DNA from: Streptomyces sp. SID13031
Lineage (GTDB): Bacteria > Actinomycetota > Actinomycetes > Propionibacteriales > Kribbellaceae
Reading direction: 5' to 3'
DNA length: 64,000 bases
Assembly (NCBI RefSeq): GCF_010548305.1
Contig: NZ_JAAGLV010000002.1
Coordinates: 62,001 to 126,000, forward strand
Within the stretch, counting starts at the first letter, position 1; the number at the start of each line of letters is the position of its first letter. The notes under the pieces are model-generated. The model saw only the letters and a list, made by a program, of their open reading frames with translations. It made no database searches and had not been told where the DNA came from. Of this stretch, positions 17,634 to 26,702 are shown in pieces. A program made the translations under genes and the position numbers.

Positions 17634-18778
17634 GGGTGTCGTACCTCCAGCGTCAGCACGTCTAGCTGATGGGATAAATACATGAGGGCGGAGTCGTCGA
17701 GCGGTGGTTGACCATAGAGCAGTTCGTAGAGCATTACCGGATCCCTGCCCGTGCGGGCGGCGATCGCGGCCACTACGGCGGTCGGCTCGGCCCGGCGGGG
17801 GATGCCGTGCGCCTTGTGGAGCTTGCCGAGGGCAGACTCTCGCAGGGCGGCCGCAGCACGGTCGCGGGCTCTGGAACGACGGTAGAGCCTCGCCCTGCCT
17901 TCAGTGGTCTCCGCCGCGTGCACGATGACCGGCAGTGGCTCCGGTACGACCGGGCCGAGCCGGCGGCCGCGCCAGATCGCCACGACGAAGGCGGCGAAGG
18001 CCAGTGCCCAGGCGATGTAGCGGACGTCCGGCGGGACCAGTGGTGGCCCGTCGGAGGTGTCGTCCTCATCGTCGAAGCCCGTCGTGTCGTACTGCGGCAG
18101 GTACCAGAGCAGGTCCGGGTGCGTGCCGATCAGGTTCAGTGCGAGCGCCGCGTTGCCGTCATCGGCCAGTTCGGCGTTGGTGAAGGTCCGTGGCGAGCCG
18201 ACGACGTCCACGATCTTGCCGCCCGACTCGAGCCGGATGAGCGTGTGGTTGATGCCGTCGCCGTAGCAGGTGATGGCCGAGTCGGGCGCAGAGTACGAGA
18301 CGCCGCTGACGGTCGCAGTACCGGCTTTGACGGCTGCCGGCAGGTCGCAGTCAGGGGAGCGGCTGTCCTCGGGCAGTGTCGCGCTCGCATCCAGTACGCC
18401 GGGGGCAACCACCTCGAGCGTTCTCGTGCTCGGCCGGATGAGCACTATGTGCCCCCAACCGGCTTTGGCGATGTCCAGCAAGTCGGAACGGTTCAGGGAG
18501 CCACCGGGAGCGATCAGCAGCGTCTGGCTGGAGTCGCCGTCGAGGGCGTCCTGGACGTCCTCGGTACCACGTACGTTGACCCCGTGGTCCCCCAGCAGGG
18601 TCGCAAGTGCTTTGGCGCCGGCCGGTTCCGCAGAGTCCGGGCTGAACGGCCCTGACGTCCGGGCGGCTCCCGCGATGAGTAGTACGAGCACGCCGAGCAC
18701 GATTACCCCTGTGAGCAGCATGGGGAGACGCAGGGCCCGCCAGGCCTCGGTGCCGCTCCGGCCGACCGCCGTACTCAT
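17630..18778 (-). CDS. DUF4350-domain membrane protein
   Basis: A 382-residue protein with one N-terminal membrane helix (LPMLLTGVIVLGVLVLLIAG) and one near residue 255 (YIAWALAFAAFVVAIWRGRRLG). Between them is an exported domain of the DUF4350 type (GPFSPDSAEPAGAKALATLLGDHGVNV), which resembles a glutamine-amidotransferase-like fold without an obvious catalytic set. The C-terminal 100 residues are cytosolic and basic. It overlaps both neighbours by 4 bp, so it is a fixed member of the MoxR operon. Confidence 0.85.
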   Translation of the reverse strand: MSTAVGRSGTEAWRALRLPMLLTGVIVLGVLVLLIAGAARTSGPFSPDSAEPAGAKALATLLGDHGVNVRGTEDVQDALDGDSSQTLLIAPGGSLNRSDLLDIAKAGWGHIVLIRPSTRTLEVVAPGVLDASATLPEDSRSPDCDLPAAVKAGTATVSGVSYSAPDSAITCYGDGINHTLIRLESGGKIVDVVGSPRTFTNAELADDGNAALALNLIGTHPDLLWYLPQYDTTGFDDEDDTSDGPPLVPPDVRYIAWALAFAAFVVAIWRGRRLGPVVPEPLPVIVHAAETTEGRARLYRRSRARDRAAAALRESALGKLHKAHGIPRRAEPTAVVAAIAARTGRDPVMLYELLYGQPPLDDSALMYLSHQLDVLTLEVRHP

Positions 18779-19425
18779 TCCTGCACCATCTGTCGCGTCG
18801 ACACGTGCCTGGCAGCCTCATCGGCGGCAACCACTCGGGCATAGCGCTCTGCTGTCCCAGGACGGTTGCCGTAGACAACCTCCGTGAACATGAGCGCCGC
18901 CGGCTGCAGCGGCTCACGCAGAGCCGGTACCACGCGTCCCGCATCCGCCACTGCCTCGTACGCCGTCCGCCCGGGCCGCTCGTCGAGCACAGTGCGCTCG
19001 GTGAGCTCTGCAACGCAGGCACGGAAGCGGCTCCGTACTGCGGCCGTGTAGTCACCACTCGCCGCCTCGGCCTCAGCCTGGGAGCGGTACTGCGACGCGT
19101 TGCGCGGCCGATCGCTGTCGAAGACCGCCTGGTCCTTGCCGCTGCCGCGCGTGGTTCGCAGGACGCCGGCCCGCCAGAGGACGATGACCACGACGAGCAG
19201 GATCAGCCCGACGAGCATCGTCAAGCCCGTCTTGCCGTCGGGGGACTGGCCGGTCAGGTTGCTCAGCAGGTCGCCGATCCACTCCAGGATCTTGTCGATC
19301 ACCCGGGAGACGACGTTGTCGCCGGCCTGGCCGTAGGCGGGCTTGGCCAGCTCCTTGGCGGCCTCCCGCGCGGCGTCTTCGCGACTGATGTCGACCGGCG
19401 GCTCGAGGAACACCAGCGCCCTCAC
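18775..19425 (-). CDS. DUF4129-domain membrane protein
   Basis: A 216-residue protein. The open frame extends upstream, but the GTG at 19425 overlaps the previous stop (GTGA) and removes a shadow extension. It has one membrane helix (LTMLVGLILLVVVIVLWRAG) and a C-terminal DUF4129 domain (ASGDYTAAVRSRFRACVAELTERTVLDERPGRTAYE, ALMFTEVVYG). This domain recurs with transglutaminase-like and MoxR systems; its function is unknown. Confidence 0.85.
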   Translation of the reverse strand: MRALVFLEPPVDISREDAAREAAKELAKPAYGQAGDNVVSRVIDKILEWIGDLLSNLTGQSPDGKTGLTMLVGLILLVVVIVLWRAGVLRTTRGSGKDQAVFDSDRPRNASQYRSQAEAEAASGDYTAAVRSRFRACVAELTERTVLDERPGRTAYEAVADAGRVVPALREPLQPAALMFTEVVYGNRPGTAERYARVVAADEAARHVSTRQMVQE

Positions 19426-20465
19426 AGAGTCTGCCCGGTCGGCCGCGGGGGTGACTGCGGTGCCTGGAGTGCGGGACGCAGCCAGAGGTCGAGTCCTTCG
19501 CGCCGGACCCGCAGGTCCAGGTAGATGAGCGCCTGGACGGCCGACATGAAGGCGAGGCTGGCGATCAGGGTCAGGATGGTCGCGAGCCCGGCGGCGACGC
19601 CCACGACCACCGCGACGACCGTTGCCGAGCTGTCGTCGCTCCCGTCGGCCCAGGCGCCGAGAGTGGCGACCAGGGTGCCGATCCCGAACTGCAGCGCGTA
19701 GCTGACGATGTTCACCACCAGTCCGCCGAACAGCAGGATGCCGAGCACTCGCCAGAACTTGCCGCGGACCAGTCGCCAGGACCGCCGAAGCGAGCCCCAG
19801 ACGCCAACCCTGGCAGGGATGTAGAGCCCGATGTCCGGAGCGTGCTTGCCCTCCATCAGGACCACGGTGCCCGCCAGGACGAGCCGGATCCCGAAGATCA
19901 GCACCAGCACGCCGCCGGCCAGGACCAGCAGCACTGCGACCAGCCCGGCCGCCTCGGACGAGATCAGCGCGTCGGCGCCGGCGCCGAGGCCGAAGACGCC
20001 CAGACCCCAGCCGGCGATCACCACGACGAAGCAGAACGACTGGACGACACCTACAGCCGCCAGTGCGGGCAGCGACCGGCGTACCAGCTTCAGCAGCTCG
20101 CGCGGGCCGACCCGGTTGGCGAGCTGACTGCGCACTGCGGCCAGGGCGATGATGCCCGAGAGCATGCTCGACACCACGGCGAACAGGACCAGCTCCACCC
20201 CGTACATGACCAGCATGGAGATACCGGCCTGCTCGAACGGGGAGTCGGCGTTGAAGAAGCCACTGAGCCCACCTGGCACGGTGAGCTGGGTCAGACCGGC
20301 CTGTACTGCGGCCAGCGCGATCCCGGCAAGCACAGGGAGGCCCAACATGATCGCCTTGTTGTCGGAGATGGTCCGGGCGGCGTTGTCCAGCAGATCGGCC
20401 GGCAGCCACGGCCGCAACGGTTCGGAGTACTCCGAACTCTCGTAGACCCCGACGTCGTCGCGCAT
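19422..20465 (-). CDS. Polytopic membrane protein heading the MoxR operon
   Basis: A 347-residue integral membrane protein with about six long hydrophobic segments. It resembles the glycerophosphodiester-phosphodiesterase-associated membrane domain family, without a catalytic domain. The ATG at 20465 is chosen over an upstream start because GGAGGGAGGGG precedes it and the protein then begins MRDDVGVYESS. It is first in the operon and diverges from mtrA, 267 bp away. Confidence 0.75.
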   Translation of the reverse strand: MRDDVGVYESSEYSEPLRPWLPADLLDNAARTISDNKAIMLGLPVLAGIALAAVQAGLTQLTVPGGLSGFFNADSPFEQAGISMLVMYGVELVLFAVVSSMLSGIIALAAVRSQLANRVGPRELLKLVRRSLPALAAVGVVQSFCFVVVIAGWGLGVFGLGAGADALISSEAAGLVAVLLVLAGGVLVLIFGIRLVLAGTVVLMEGKHAPDIGLYIPARVGVWGSLRRSWRLVRGKFWRVLGILLFGGLVVNIVSYALQFGIGTLVATLGAWADGSDDSSATVVAVVVGVAAGLATILTLIASLAFMSAVQALIYLDLRVRREGLDLWLRPALQAPQSPPRPTGQTL

Positions 20466-20732
20466 CCCGCCCCTCCCTCCCTGGTGGGCCGCTACCGGCC
20501 CCTGGTGGGTTGTCCCCGACCCCTGCAGTGCACCATGATCACAGCCCGGGCGGGCCATACCTGACCGGGGCGGTGGGGTGGGGTCAGGAATGACACCGCA
20601 TTACTGGCGTCCCGCTCGGCGATCCGGCGTGTGTGCTGCCCCGGGAATGGGACACTATCCGTAGTGCGTACGATCGGCGCCCGCTGGGCGCAGCCAGATC
20701 CGGACCGGCCGTGACAGTACAAGGAGCAAGGC

Positions 20733-21431
20733 GTGGCAGAAGGTAACCGGACGATGCGGGGCCGAGTCCTCATCGTCGATGACGACACGGCGTTGTCCGA
20801 GATGCTCAGCATCGTGCTGCGCAACGAGGGCTACGACACCTATCTGGTCGCCACCGGCGACAAGGCGGTGCCTGCTTTCCGTGAGTTCAAGCCCGACCTG
20901 CTGCTACTCGACCTGATGCTGCCCGGGATGGACGGGATCGACGTCTGCCGCGCGATCCGGGCCGAGTCCGGCGTGCCGATCGTGATGCTGACCGCCAAGA
21001 GCGACACCGTGGACGTCGTCCTGGGTCTGGAGTCCGGCGCCGACGACTACGTCGTGAAGCCGTTCAAGCCCAAGGAACTGGTGGCCCGGATCAGGGCCCG
21101 GCTGCGCCGGATGGACGAGCCCGGGCCGGAGTCGCTGACCATCGGCGACCTGACCATCGACGTGGCCGGCCACTCGGTCAAGCGCAGCGGCGAGACGATC
21201 CAGCTCACCCCGCTGGAGTTCGACCTGCTGGTCTGCCTGGCCTCCAAGCCCTGGCAGGTGTTCACCCGTGAGGTGCTGCTCGAGCAGGTCTGGGGCTACC
21301 GGCACGCGGCCGACACCCGGCTGGTCAACGTGCACGTCCAGCGGCTGCGGTCCAAGATCGAGAAGGACCCGGAGCACCCGGAGATCGTCGTGACGGTTCG
21401 TGGCGTCGGTTACAAGGCCGGTGCGGACTGA
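20733..21431 (+). CDS. mtrA: Response regulator MtrA
   Basis: A 232-residue OmpR/PhoB-type response regulator that matches actinobacterial MtrA closely across its length. The receiver domain holds the acidic pocket DDD and phospho-acceptor Asp60 (LLLLDLMLPGMDGIDVCR), with the family block MLTAKSDTVDVVLGLESGADDYVVKPFKPKELVARIRARLRR. The C-terminal winged helix ends with TRLVNVHVQRLRSKIEKDPEHP and VRGVGYKAG. A GTG start has AAGGAG upstream. MtrA controls cell-wall, division and osmotic genes in Actinobacteria. The gene diverges from the MoxR operon and is followed directly by mtrB. Confidence 0.97.
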   Translation: MAEGNRTMRGRVLIVDDDTALSEMLSIVLRNEGYDTYLVATGDKAVPAFREFKPDLLLLDLMLPGMDGIDVCRAIRAESGVPIVMLTAKSDTVDVVLGLESGADDYVVKPFKPKELVARIRARLRRMDEPGPESLTIGDLTIDVAGHSVKRSGETIQLTPLEFDLLVCLASKPWQVFTREVLLEQVWGYRHAADTRLVNVHVQRLRSKIEKDPEHPEIVVTVRGVGYKAGAD

Positions 21432-21550
21432 TCGAGTACGGACGCGACGACCAGTCGCAGGCGGACAAGCCGGCAGCCGAGCCGGAGCCCCGCGGAACCG
21501 AGATCGAGCTCAGCGCCGCAGGGTCCGACTGGCATGCCCAGCCGCAGCCG

Positions 21551-23164
21551 TTGTGGCGGACCCATCCGCGCTACTGGCCGGACGTCTGGCGGCGCTCCAT
21601 CCAGGCCCGGATCGTCACCGGCACGCTGCTGATGTCGACGATCGTGCTGATCCTGGTCGGCTGGGTGATGATGAGCCAGGTCACCGACGGCATCCTGGAG
21701 TCCCGCCGCGAGAGCGCTCAGCAGGAGGCCGTCGCGCAGCTCGCGTCGCTGTCCGGCTCGCTCAACGCGCTCGACCCCGGCGCGATCCAGCAGAAGCTGT
21801 CGCAGCTGGTCGCGGGCTCCAACCGCCCCGGCCTGTACGAGGTCGTGCTGATCCCGAGTGACAAGGCCGACTCCAACGCGATCCGGAGCACCGGCCAGGT
21901 GATGAGCGAATCGATCCCGCCCGAGTTGCGCGCGTCCGTCAGCCAGGACCAGACCAAGCTGTTCGACACCTACATGGAGATCGACTACAACGGCCGGCCG
22001 AGTGAGCCGGGCCTGGCGATCGGCTCCCAGCTCCGGGTGCTCAACTCGAGCGCCCAGCGCTACGAGGTGTACTTCCTGTTCCCGCTGACGGCGCAGAAGG
22101 AGACGCTGGACGTCGTCCAGCGAGCGCTGCTCACCGCGGGGCTGCTGCTGGTCGTCCTGCTCGGCGCCGTTGCCTGGCTGGTCACCCGCCAGGTTGTCAC
22201 CCCGGTCCGGATGGCCCGGCGGATCGCCGAGCGGCTCGCGGCCGGCCGGCTCGAGGAGCGGATGCAGGTCCGTGGTACCGACGACCTGGCCCGGCTGGCG
22301 GTCTCGTTCAACAAGATGGCCAGCAACCTGCAGCAACAGATCCGCCGGCTGGAGGAGTTGTCCAGGTTGCAGCGGCGCTTCGTCTCCGACGTCTCGCACG
22401 AGCTGCGGACCCCGCTCACCACGGTCCGGATGGCGGCCGACCTGCTGCACGAGTACCGCGAAGACTTCGACCCGATGGCCCGGCGCTCGGTCGAGCTGCT
22501 GCAGGGCGAGCTCAACCGGTTCGAGGGACTGCTTGCCGACCTGCTCGAGATCAGCCGGTTCGACGCCGGCGCCGCCGCGCTCGACCTGGAGGACGTCGAC
22601 CTGCGCGACATCGTCTCCCGGGTCCTGGAGAACCACGAGACGCTGCTCGAGCGCAAGGGCTGTGAGGTCCGGCTGGAGATGCCCGAGCCGTGCCGTGCGC
22701 AGGTCGACTCGCGCCGGATCGAGCGGATCCTGCGCAACCTGATCGGCAACGCGATCGAGCACAGTGAGGGCCGGCCGATCCTGATCAGTACGGCGTACGA
22801 CGACGAGGCCGCGGCAATGGCCGTCCGCGACCACGGCGTGGGATTCCGCACCGAAGAGGCCGACATGGTGTTCAGCCGGTTCTGGCGGGCCGACCCGGCC
22901 CGGGCCAGGACCACTGGCGGGACCGGGCTGGGCCTGTCTATCGCGCTCGAGGACGCCCGACTGCACGGTGGCCGGCTGGACGCCTGGGGATCGCCCGGCG
23001 ACGGCGCGTACTTCCGGCTGACGGTGCCACGCCGGCCGGACATCACGCTGACCGGCTCGCCACTGCCCGCCCGGCCCGCGGACGCGGTGCGACTGGTGAC
23101 CGAGCTGTCGCTGGTCGACGTCGGCGCGCCCTACCAGAAGCTCACCGGTGGTGAAGAGTCGTGA
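21551..23164 (+). CDS. mtrB: Sensor histidine kinase MtrB
   Basis: A 537-residue kinase from the first standard start codon (TTG, 21551). It has two membrane helices (about 20-42 and 193-212) enclosing an extracytoplasmic sensor, then HAMP, the H-box SDVSHELRTP with His283, N-box LRNLIGNAIEHSEG, VRDHGVGF and GGTGLGLSIAL. The TTG has no ribosome-binding site. The frame stays open upstream with no ATG, GTG or TTG to a CTG at 21428 that overlaps the mtrA stop (CTGA). A CTG start there would add 41 acidic residues. It phosphorylates MtrA; lpqB downstream encodes its accessory lipoprotein. Confidence 0.93.
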   Translation: MWRTHPRYWPDVWRRSIQARIVTGTLLMSTIVLILVGWVMMSQVTDGILESRRESAQQEAVAQLASLSGSLNALDPGAIQQKLSQLVAGSNRPGLYEVVLIPSDKADSNAIRSTGQVMSESIPPELRASVSQDQTKLFDTYMEIDYNGRPSEPGLAIGSQLRVLNSSAQRYEVYFLFPLTAQKETLDVVQRALLTAGLLLVVLLGAVAWLVTRQVVTPVRMARRIAERLAAGRLEERMQVRGTDDLARLAVSFNKMASNLQQQIRRLEELSRLQRRFVSDVSHELRTPLTTVRMAADLLHEYREDFDPMARRSVELLQGELNRFEGLLADLLEISRFDAGAAALDLEDVDLRDIVSRVLENHETLLERKGCEVRLEMPEPCRAQVDSRRIERILRNLIGNAIEHSEGRPILISTAYDDEAAAMAVRDHGVGFRTEEADMVFSRFWRADPARARTTGGTGLGLSIALEDARLHGGRLDAWGSPGDGAYFRLTVPRRPDITLTGSPLPARPADAVRLVTELSLVDVGAPYQKLTGGEES

Positions 23165-24930
23165 GATCCAGACTGCTGGCCGCTGCGGTGGCGACCGCGT
23201 TGCTCGTGGCCGGCTGCACGACCGTACCGACCAAGGGACCGATCCGGAACAGCAGCCAGGACGGGCCGGCGTCCAACAGCGGCGGCACCGGGGTCGAGGC
23301 GCAGCCACCCCGCCCCGGCGCGGAGCCGTTCCAGCTGGTGAACGGTTTCCTGGAGGCGATGTCGGACTCGACCGGTGTCGACGTGGCCCGGGAGTACCTG
23401 ACTCCGGCGGCCGGCGCCGCCTGGAAACCCGAGAGCACCCTGGTTTACGACCAGAACCCCGGCTCGGGAGTGGTCAACTCGGCCGACGGCAAGGTGCACC
23501 TGTCCGCACCGCTGATCGCGACCATCGACGCCCGCGGTTCGTGGACCCCGGCCGCGCCGGGCACCCCGCTCAACTGGGTCTTCGACCTGACGAAGGTGTC
23601 CAACGAGTGGCGGGTGGCCAACCCGCCGCCCGGCCTCGTCTTCCTGGGCAGCAACCAACTGCCGTCCAAGCTGACCGCTCGCGCGCTGTACTTCTTCAAC
23701 CCGGCCAAGCATCTACTGGTTGCGGACCCGGTGCTGCTGCCGTTCAACCTGTCCGCGGGGCAGGAGGCCACCCAGCTCATCCAGGAACTGCTGAAGGGCC
23801 CGACCAACCGGTTCGGCAACAGCGTCGTGTCCGCCGCACCACCTGGGACGACGGTGGACGTGTCCGTGCCGGTCGAGTCAGGCGTCGCGACGGTGGCCCT
23901 CAGCGACCCGGCCGCGTCACTGACCGACATAACCGACCGCGAGCAACTGGCCGCCCAGATCGCCTGGACGCTGCGCCCGATCACCAGGATCCGGATCACG
24001 ATCGAAGGCGCCCCCCTGCTGCCCGAGCAGCTGGAGGTCTCGTACACCGACTTCGGCGATTACGACCCGTCCGTGCCGGGCGGCCGGCTGAAGGACCTCT
24101 ACGGTCTGCGGGACGGCAAGGTCCAGCGGATCGAGGGCCAGGACGACGGCCAGACCATCGAGGCCAAACCGCTCGAGGACAGCCAGCTCTACGGGTACAA
24201 CGCGAAGTCGTTCGCGGTGAACCTGCGCGCTGACGCCGGCGCGATCGTCACCACCACCAAGGGCGGCGGCAAGCCGGTCGTCGTCCTGGCCCGGCTGAGC
24301 GCGCCGAAGAACGAGGAACGCGAATCGCTGATCCCGACCGAGGGTGCGGTGCTGCGTCCCACCTTCGACGGTGAGGACAACCTCTGGATCCTGGACCGGG
24401 CGGACACCGCCAAGCCCAGGCTGCGGGTGCGCTCGCCGGACGGCAAGCTGTCCACAGTGCTGACCAAGTTCGGCGACTACGGCCGGCCGGTCGAGCTGCG
24501 GATGGCGCCGGACGGTGTCCGGGCGTTGCTGCTGATGCAGTCGAAGGGTGTCAACAGTGTGCTGACGGCGACCGTGGGGAGCAACGACGGCAAGCAGCTG
24601 GAGCTCGGCCGGTTCAAGCCGCTGCAGTTGCAGCTCGCGGACATCACGGACGCGTCCTGGAACAACGCGGGCATCCTGGTGGCGGGCAAGTCCCCCAAGG
24701 GGAGTCCGCCGCGGCCGTTCCAGGTCAATGTGGACGGCTCGCAGCTGAACGTGATCGCGGGCGCGAGCAGCCAGTTCGACGCCGTCCACGTGGCCTCGAA
24801 CCCGAACCTCGACACCCTGCCCGCCGTCCAGGACGCCAGCGGGAAGCTGCACTGGCAGGGCAAGGACCTCAACTGGGTCGCCCTGGCCGATGGGCCCGAA
24901 GGCCGCATTCTGCCGGTCTATCCGGGCTGA
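23161..24930 (+). CDS. lpqB: Lipoprotein LpqB
   Basis: A 589-residue lipoprotein with lipobox VAGC near residue 19 (MRSRLLAAAVATALLVAGCTT). A GerMN-like domain occupies about 170-300 (LIQELLKGPTNRFGNSVVSAAPPGTTV) and a beta-propeller-like C-terminal half follows. GTG start overlaps the mtrB stop (GTGA). In mycobacteria LpqB binds the MtrB sensor and tunes MtrA phosphorylation; the operon order here supports the same role. Confidence 0.95.
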   Translation: MRSRLLAAAVATALLVAGCTTVPTKGPIRNSSQDGPASNSGGTGVEAQPPRPGAEPFQLVNGFLEAMSDSTGVDVAREYLTPAAGAAWKPESTLVYDQNPGSGVVNSADGKVHLSAPLIATIDARGSWTPAAPGTPLNWVFDLTKVSNEWRVANPPPGLVFLGSNQLPSKLTARALYFFNPAKHLLVADPVLLPFNLSAGQEATQLIQELLKGPTNRFGNSVVSAAPPGTTVDVSVPVESGVATVALSDPAASLTDITDREQLAAQIAWTLRPITRIRITIEGAPLLPEQLEVSYTDFGDYDPSVPGGRLKDLYGLRDGKVQRIEGQDDGQTIEAKPLEDSQLYGYNAKSFAVNLRADAGAIVTTTKGGGKPVVVLARLSAPKNEERESLIPTEGAVLRPTFDGEDNLWILDRADTAKPRLRVRSPDGKLSTVLTKFGDYGRPVELRMAPDGVRALLLMQSKGVNSVLTATVGSNDGKQLELGRFKPLQLQLADITDASWNNAGILVAGKSPKGSPPRPFQVNVDGSQLNVIAGASSQFDAVHVASNPNLDTLPAVQDASGKLHWQGKDLNWVALADGPEGRILPVYPG

Positions 24931-25021
24931 CCCCGGTTTTCCACAGGCCGGCGCTTTTCCACAGGTCGGCAGGATCGCGGTTGCAGTCCGGGGTCGCGAT
25001 CGCGGATCGTGGTCCGGGTGG

Positions 25022-25708
25022 TTGCTGCGGGATGCGCTCGTCGATCTCGTGCTGGGTGGGCGCTGCGCGGGCTGCGACCGTCCGGGAGTCTCGCTCTGCC
25101 TCGACTGTGGCCGCGCGCTGGCCACCAGTACGCCGTACCGGGCCTGGCCTGAGCCGGTGCCCAGCTGGTTGCGGCCGACAACAGCTGTGGCGGAGTACGG
25201 CGGGGTTGTGCGCTCGATGATCCTTGCGCACAAGGAACACGCTCGGTACGGGCTGGCTCGCCCGCTGGGTGAGTCACTCGCTGTGGCGATCCAGGGGACG
25301 CTGGGGTCTGGGCGCGCAGCCTGGCTCTGCCCGGTGCCGTCCGCGCCGTCCACGGTCCGGCAACGCGGACACGACCCGCTCCGACGGATCACGGCGGCAG
25401 CGGCCCGGAGCCTCCGCCGAGACGGGTACGACGTCAGGACTGCCGACGCGCTGACCGCAGTACGGCGTCCGCAGGATCAGGCCGGACTGTCCGCTGAGCG
25501 GCGTGCGGCCAACCTGGCCGGGGCTTTCTCGGCTCGTTCGCGCTGGGCTGAAAGGCTGACGGATCAACCGGTGATCGTGGTCGACGACGTACTGACCACT
25601 GGATCCACGGTCGCCGAGGCGTGCCGCGCCCTGGCAGTACGGGGAATTCCGGTCCTCGGCTGTGCCGTGCTGGCCGCGACCCGGCGACGCGCACCATCCG
25701 GTTCATGA
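25022..25708 (+). CDS. ComF-family phosphoribosyltransferase-like protein
   Basis: A 228-residue ComF-type protein. An N-terminal zinc ribbon (RCAGCDRPGVSLCLDC) precedes a PRTase domain with the PRPP-binding loop VIVVDDVLTTGSTVAEA. A longer open frame from 24890 would overlap lpqB by 41 bp and adds unrelated residues. The TTG at 25022 gives MLRDALVDLVLGGRCAGC, the usual ComF N-terminus, though its ribosome site is weak. ComF is known from DNA-uptake loci, but in this conserved actinobacterial position its role is unproven. Confidence 0.85.
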   Translation: MLRDALVDLVLGGRCAGCDRPGVSLCLDCGRALATSTPYRAWPEPVPSWLRPTTAVAEYGGVVRSMILAHKEHARYGLARPLGESLAVAIQGTLGSGRAAWLCPVPSAPSTVRQRGHDPLRRITAAAARSLRRDGYDVRTADALTAVRRPQDQAGLSAERRAANLAGAFSARSRWAERLTDQPVIVVDDVLTTGSTVAEACRALAVRGIPVLGCAVLAATRRRAPSGS

Positions 25709-25923
25709 AACCTTCCCTACCGGTTTTCGCCGAAGCCGACTAGCGTTGGCCTATGACACCCGCTTGGGCTTGTCGGACTGGGATGTGGGCGAGGACCGGA
25801 TCAGCCGGATTCCTTCCCACGGAGTTCGCCGGGCCGGACAGCGGGTTTCTTCGTTTCGGGCGTCCGAGCCATGGTTACGGGGGTCCGAAGACGTAACAGA
25901 GTCGTCGATCGATGGAGGTTTCC

Positions 25924-26550
25924 GTGGACGTCGTTGTCAAGGGTCATCACTGCGAGGTCAGTGACCGCTTCCGGCAGTACGTCGAGGAAAAACTCGAGCG
26001 GATCGAGAAGGTCGATCACCGGGTACTGCGATGCGAGGTAGAAGTCAGCCAGGAGAAGAACCCGCGACAGCACGACCGGGCGATGCGCGTCGAGCTCACG
26101 ATGTACACCAAGGGACCCGTGGTCCGGGCAGAAGCCTGTGGTGAGACCAAGCAGGCGGCGTTCGACGTCGCCCTGGACCGGCTGCAGGCCCAGGTCCGCA
26201 AGGCCGCCGACCGCCGTCGGCTGCACACCGGCCAGCACGCCCCTGAAGGACTGCGGCACGTCGCCGCGAAGCAGTCACCCAACGGCGCCGACGCGGTGCC
26301 GGCGGAGACGGTCGCCGAGGACGTGGTGACCACCCAGAAGTTCGGCTCGCTGACGGTGACCGGTGACGGGCCGTTGGTGATGCGCGAGAAGACCCACACC
26401 GCGAAGCCGATGTCCCTGGACCAGGCGCTCTACGAGCTCGAGCTGGTCGGCCACGACTTCTACCTGTTCGTCGACGCCGACGAGAACCAGCCCAGCGTCG
26501 TCTACCGCCGCCGCGGCTACGACTACGGCGTGATCCGGCTGGCTGTCTGA
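25924..26550 (+). CDS. hpf: Long-form ribosome hibernation promoting factor
   Basis: A 208-residue HPF. Residues 1-105 are the S30AE/YfiA fold (DVVVKGHHCEVSDRFRQYVEEKLERIEK, AAFDVALDRLQAQVRKAADRRR). After a linker, the C-terminal dimerisation domain ends VGHDFYLFVDADENQPSVVYRRRGYDYGVIRL. The GTG at 25924 is chosen because GGAGG (25914-25918) lies 5 bases before it; the in-frame ATG at 25912 overlaps that ribosome site. It dimerises 70S ribosomes into inactive 100S particles in stationary phase. It lies between comF and a terminator. Confidence 0.95.
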   Translation: MDVVVKGHHCEVSDRFRQYVEEKLERIEKVDHRVLRCEVEVSQEKNPRQHDRAMRVELTMYTKGPVVRAEACGETKQAAFDVALDRLQAQVRKAADRRRLHTGQHAPEGLRHVAAKQSPNGADAVPAETVAEDVVTTQKFGSLTVTGDGPLVMREKTHTAKPMSLDQALYELELVGHDFYLFVDADENQPSVVYRRRGYDYGVIRLAV

Positions 26551-26575
26551 GCCTCGGGAGGAGTCACAGAAGGCA

Positions 26576-26609
26576 GGAGGGTCAGGCGCCGCAGAGCGTC
26601 CGGCCCTCC
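26576..26609 (+). terminator. GC-rich hairpin after hpf
   Basis: GGAGGG at 26576-26581 pairs with CCCTCC at 26604-26609 around a GC-rich loop. It is weaker than the hairpin at 26646 and has no T-run. Confidence 0.35.
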
Positions 26610-26645
26610 CGCTTGTCCGGCTACGGCCGGTGCTGAGGAGAAGAG

Positions 26646-26681
26646 AAAGGACCCAGGGGAGCTGATCCGCCCGGGTCCTTT
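26646..26681. terminator. Bidirectional hairpin terminator between hpf and the protease gene
   Basis: AAAGGACCC (26646-26654) pairs perfectly with GGGTCCTTT (26673-26681) around an 18-base loop with extra GC pairing. A-rich and T-rich ends flank the stem on both strands, as expected for terminating two convergent genes. Confidence 0.75.
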
Positions 26682-26702
26682 CCATCCTTCCCCTGTGAAG
26701 GT

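Noticed and set aside
21410..23308. A 632-codon minus-strand open frame opposite mtrB
   Set aside because: Shadow frame; mtrB and lpqB on the plus strand match known families throughout.
24890..25021. Extended N-terminus for the ComF-like protein from the ATG at 24890
   Set aside because: It overlaps lpqB by 41 bp and adds residues unlike any ComF N-terminus.
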